DNA of 64,000 nt, from the NCBI GenBank assembly GCA_040779345.1, contig JBFONU010000007.1, positions 62,001-126,000 on the forward strand. Direction: 5' to 3'. Source of the stretch: Thalassotalea_H sp040779345. Its GTDB lineage: Bacteria; Pseudomonadota; Gammaproteobacteria; Enterobacterales; Alteromonadaceae. Below the pieces are notes generated by a model. It saw only the letters and a program-made list of their open reading frames with translations. It was not told where the DNA came from and made no database searches. Made by a program: the position numbers and the translations under genes. This document shows positions 61,589 through 64,000 of the stretch, in pieces (the stretch's first letter is position 1; every line of letters starts with the position of its first letter).

Positions 61589-63999
61589 TAATTATCCTCA
61601 TCAATATAAAGATGTGTTCTTAAAGTTTCCAATTCAAATGGCGTATGAATAATTTTACGTCCAACAATTATTCTACCGTCTTTGGTATCGGGATCATTGT
61701 CAGGGATAACAATTAGTGTAGGCTTACCTGAAAATTGCTCCCCGGTAGACATTTTACGAAGGTCGCCATCAACAAGACCGTTCGCATTTTCTGAATCGAC
61801 CCAATTGTAGATATGAGTACCTTGCGCAAGATCGATAGCATATAACCAGCCCTGACCGCTTGGCAATTGACAAACAACAGTATTTGCTACAAGAGCAGGA
61901 GGAATGAAAGATGTAAAGTATGCCACCCCTTTAATGACTATGGCAGATGAGGTGCTTTTTTCACCATCAGTTTTGCTGAAATTAATCAGCCAACCTTTTT
62001 GTGAGCTCACTGCTTTTTCTAACGTTTCTCTCGCTGCGGTAGACAATGTTTGCCCAAAAGGATTGTTCGTATAGTCATACAAGTTACCAATAAGTATAGG
62101 GTTTGGTGTCGCTGGGGTTGAGCTAGTAGAAAACGATTGGCTTCTTATATTTTCATCTTTTATCATAAAAAATGAATCTTGAGTATCGTTACCTAATGGA
62201 TTAGATCTATCACCGCTACCGATTAATACTGCGTCATAAGGTTTTTCTTGTTTACTTGTGACTGTCGTGGCATTGCCATTGTGATCTGTCACCGTTGTTT
62301 CAAGTGTTTCTGTGATAAACGTTCTGACAATGGATGGTTCACTAAAAAAGCGGCGATCGGTTAAATTGGTTGTACCACCTAAAGAAGCTAATTTATAGAC
62401 AGTCCAAGGATTGTTTGTATCATTCGGAGTCGCATTGGGCATATCAACTCGCCAAATATTTCCCCCCGTATCCCCAGCATATAACCTGTCAACTAAACCG
62501 TTACCATCACTGTCTAAAATACCGATACTTGAAGGAATACTGTCAGTAATACCCGTAAAATCAGTAGTGCCACCACTAGGTGTTAAGCTCCACTTTAACG
62601 CCCCTGTTTTTGCATCCACCATGTATATGGCGCGTCCTGAAGAATCGTTACCTCCAGCGCCAATAGCATCTTTACCTGCATCATAGCCGCCTCCAAAAAT
62701 AAGTACCGGTTGAGCAACATTTCCTGAAATATTCAGCGCTGAATAAGCAATTTTAGGTTGAGACCAGGTTTGTCCTAATTCACTAAAGTCACCCGTATTG
62801 GAGATTTTCCATAACAGCTTTGGAGTTGTTGGCGAAGTAATGTCTAGCCCATAATAAGAGCTACCTCCTCGGCGAAGACCAAAAAATATATAGACTTTAT
62901 CTGTGCCATTGACGATACCGTCACCATTTGCATCTTTGATATAAGATGTTATTTTTCCATCTATCCCATAAACTTTATCAGCTGAAGCGTAATTATTTCT
63001 CAAGTGCTTAATATTGGGGAAAAATTCTTTAGGCAAAAATGCCCAGTTTTCGCTAACGACATCATTTGTATCTTCAAACATATGTAAAACACCAGCATTA
63101 GTACCAATAACAATACGTATGCTTGTGCCATAGTTAATCACTAAAGGCTTAGAATGAAGTGGATCTCCAAAAACGTCATGACGCATATCCGTTGTTAATT
63201 TATCTTCATCTTCATCATCAACATCCATTCCAGCATGCCAGTTTAAGGTATCGTCAATTTCTGTTTGTAAAACATCAAGCTTTGCTGCAAGACCGGCTGC
63301 GCCGGAAAAAGCAGTTTCAGCATTCGCTCGGGTATAGGGGACTAGGCTATTCCCTGCAACAGTTAAATCACTATAGAGAGTTCTTTTTGTTGTTTTGCGA
63401 AGCATATCAGCTACTCCGCCTTCTGCTACATCAATCCCATCCTTTGAATTAGCTACAGACCAAAAACTAGTGACACTCTCAGAAAAATGCCCTGTGTCAT
63501 CATTCAGTGCAGGGACGTTTGATTGACCTACTTGGATGCCACCAACAACTTTATACTTTTTCAGGTTACCTTGCCATCTTGGCCCATTTTGTGGGTCAAA
63601 CATTGCATAATACACCGAATTTAAGGTTTCCGTTCTATCAAAGTTGTTCGCCGCTACAGAAGCAGATGTTAAGCTGTCATTACTTGGTTCTAAGCTAGAT
63701 AAAGCACCTAGTAGAGAGGCCGTTAATTGTGCACTATTTTTTGCTGAGAAATAATGAGGTCGAGTGGGTGTTCCCCCGCCTCTTCTTGCCGTTTCTTTTA
63801 ATAATGGCGCAACTTGATCAGCATCATCACTAAAACCAATCGTAAAAGTGCCTACTTTTTGCGATTTATTGAGGGTTTGGTTAACATCCTGCTCGTTCAT
63901 CCAGCCAGCTAAAGCAGCTAAATAGCTACCATCATATTTATTATCATTAAATTTAACGGTATTACCATCTTCATCAATTGACGTTAACGCTTCAATTTT
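61588..63999 (-). CDS. pilY1: Type IV pilus tip protein PilY1, C-terminal part (runs off the window)
   Basis: The frame stays open from its stop at 61588 to the right edge, with the codons beyond 63900 reading sensible protein, so the visible part is a C-terminal fragment of about 800 residues. It contains the PilY1 beta-propeller: GDPLHSKPLVINYG, VLHMFEDTND, a calcium-like loop DANGDGIVNGTD, FGLRRGGSSYYGLDI and DSDGNGLVDRLYAGDTGGNIWRVD. PilY1 sits at the pilus tip and acts in adhesion, retraction control and surface sensing. It leads into pilE by a one-base overlap. Confidence 0.94.
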   Translation of the reverse strand, partial: KIEALTSIDEDGNTVKFNDNKYDGSYLAALAGWMNEQDVNQTLNKSQKVGTFTIGFSDDADQVAPLLKETARRGGGTPTRPHYFSAKNSAQLTASLLGALSSLEPSNDSLTSASVAANNFDRTETLNSVYYAMFDPQNGPRWQGNLKKYKVVGGIQVGQSNVPALNDDTGHFSESVTSFWSVANSKDGIDVAEGGVADMLRKTTKRTLYSDLTVAGNSLVPYTRANAETAFSGAAGLAAKLDVLQTEIDDTLNWHAGMDVDDEDEDKLTTDMRHDVFGDPLHSKPLVINYGTSIRIVIGTNAGVLHMFEDTNDVVSENWAFLPKEFFPNIKHLRNNYASADKVYGIDGKITSYIKDANGDGIVNGTDKVYIFFGLRRGGSSYYGLDITSPTTPKLLWKISNTGDFSELGQTWSQPKIAYSALNISGNVAQPVLIFGGGYDAGKDAIGAGGNDSSGRAIYMVDAKTGALKWSLTPSGGTTDFTGITDSIPSSIGILDSDGNGLVDRLYAGDTGGNIWRVDMPNATPNDTNNPWTVYKLASLGGTTNLTDRRFFSEPSIVRTFITETLETTVTDHNGNATTVTSKQEKPYDAVLIGSGDRSNPLGNDTQDSFFMIKDENIRSQSFSTSSTPATPNPILIGNLYDYTNNPFGQTLSTAARETLEKAVSSQKGWLINFSKTDGEKSTSSAIVIKGVAYFTSFIPPALVANTVVCQLPSGQGWLYAIDLAQGTHIYNWVDSENANGLVDGDLRKMSTGEQFSGKPTLIVIPDNDPDTKDGRIIVGRKIIHTPFELETLRTHLYIDEDN

Positions 64000-64000
64000 A

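Noticed and set aside
1..64000. tRNA, rRNA, insertion sequence, integrase or phage genes
   Set aside because: I looked in the gaps and the protein set and found no tRNA-like cloverleaf, transposase or recombinase.

Overview
The window is an AT-rich, gene-dense piece of a gammaproteobacterial chromosome. GlnD, DapD, GlpK, ZapE, YbiT, ArfB, the YhaJ/YqjF/YqjG-type redox cluster and the PilY1-PilE-TapY2 end of a type IV pilus operon all point to Alteromonadales. The low GC, the PEP-CTERM protein and the TapY2-like gene make a marine Colwelliaceae-like organism (Colwellia or Thalassotalea type) my best guess. This is inferred from protein character, not from a search. I saw no rRNA, tRNA, CRISPR array, insertion sequence or phage module.

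Layout. 0-3 kb: the C-terminal part of glnD, then dapD. 3-9 kb: a MocR regulator divergent from a GNAT-PaiB pair, and a MASE1-CHASE hybrid sensor kinase. 9-11.6 kb: a MarR regulator with a cysteine-rich tail, divergent from a two-repeat lipoprotein, a small protein and a DUF2024 protein. 11.7-17.7 kb: alpha/beta hydrolase, glpK, CheX-REC fusion, Nudix hydrolase, periplasmic binding protein, mtfA. 17.8-32.1 kb: a photo-oxidative-stress island (below). 32-37.7 kb: small membrane protein, two-domain thioredoxin, LysR, PEP-CTERM protein behind a c-di-GMP-I riboswitch, PhyH dioxygenase and YjdM. 37.9-44.7 kb: two cyclophilins, zapE and the azoR-yqjG-pirin-DoxX cluster with its LysR regulator. 44.7-52.7 kb: yegD-type Hsp70, SLC13 permease, an unlisted 59-residue protein, rhlE-like helicase, yehS-like gene, ybiT-like ABC-F. 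52.7-54.7 kb: a gene-poor stretch with two small orphan genes and a hexamer repeat. 54.7-64 kb: arfB, hpf, GNAT plus hydrolase, an acyltransferase, an M18 aminopeptidase and the tapY2-pilE-pilY1 end of a pilus operon.

The most interesting object is the island at 17.8-32.1 kb. An ECF sigma factor and its ChrR-type anti-sigma head a nine-gene operon: sigma, chrR, DUF523/DUF1722, photolyase, NTF2-like, SDR, FAD oxidoreductase, DUF1365 and a Cfa-family methyltransferase. By eye I found six promoter-like sequences in this island with one geometry, TGATCY-N16-CG-TA. They lie before the sigma operon, a LON-domain gene, a four-FAS1 lipoprotein, a TIGR01777 epimerase, the DUF2878-chalcone isomerase-DUF3833 operon and a thioredoxin-like lipoprotein. 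Together they define a compact candidate regulon of about 16 genes for repairing DNA and remodelling membrane lipid under singlet-oxygen or light stress.

Other points of note are the riboswitch-controlled PEP-CTERM protein with fifteen octapeptide repeats, the MarR regulator and its undescribed lipoprotein operon, and several intergenic tandem repeats (7-mer, 15-mer, 6-mer) that could vary between strains.
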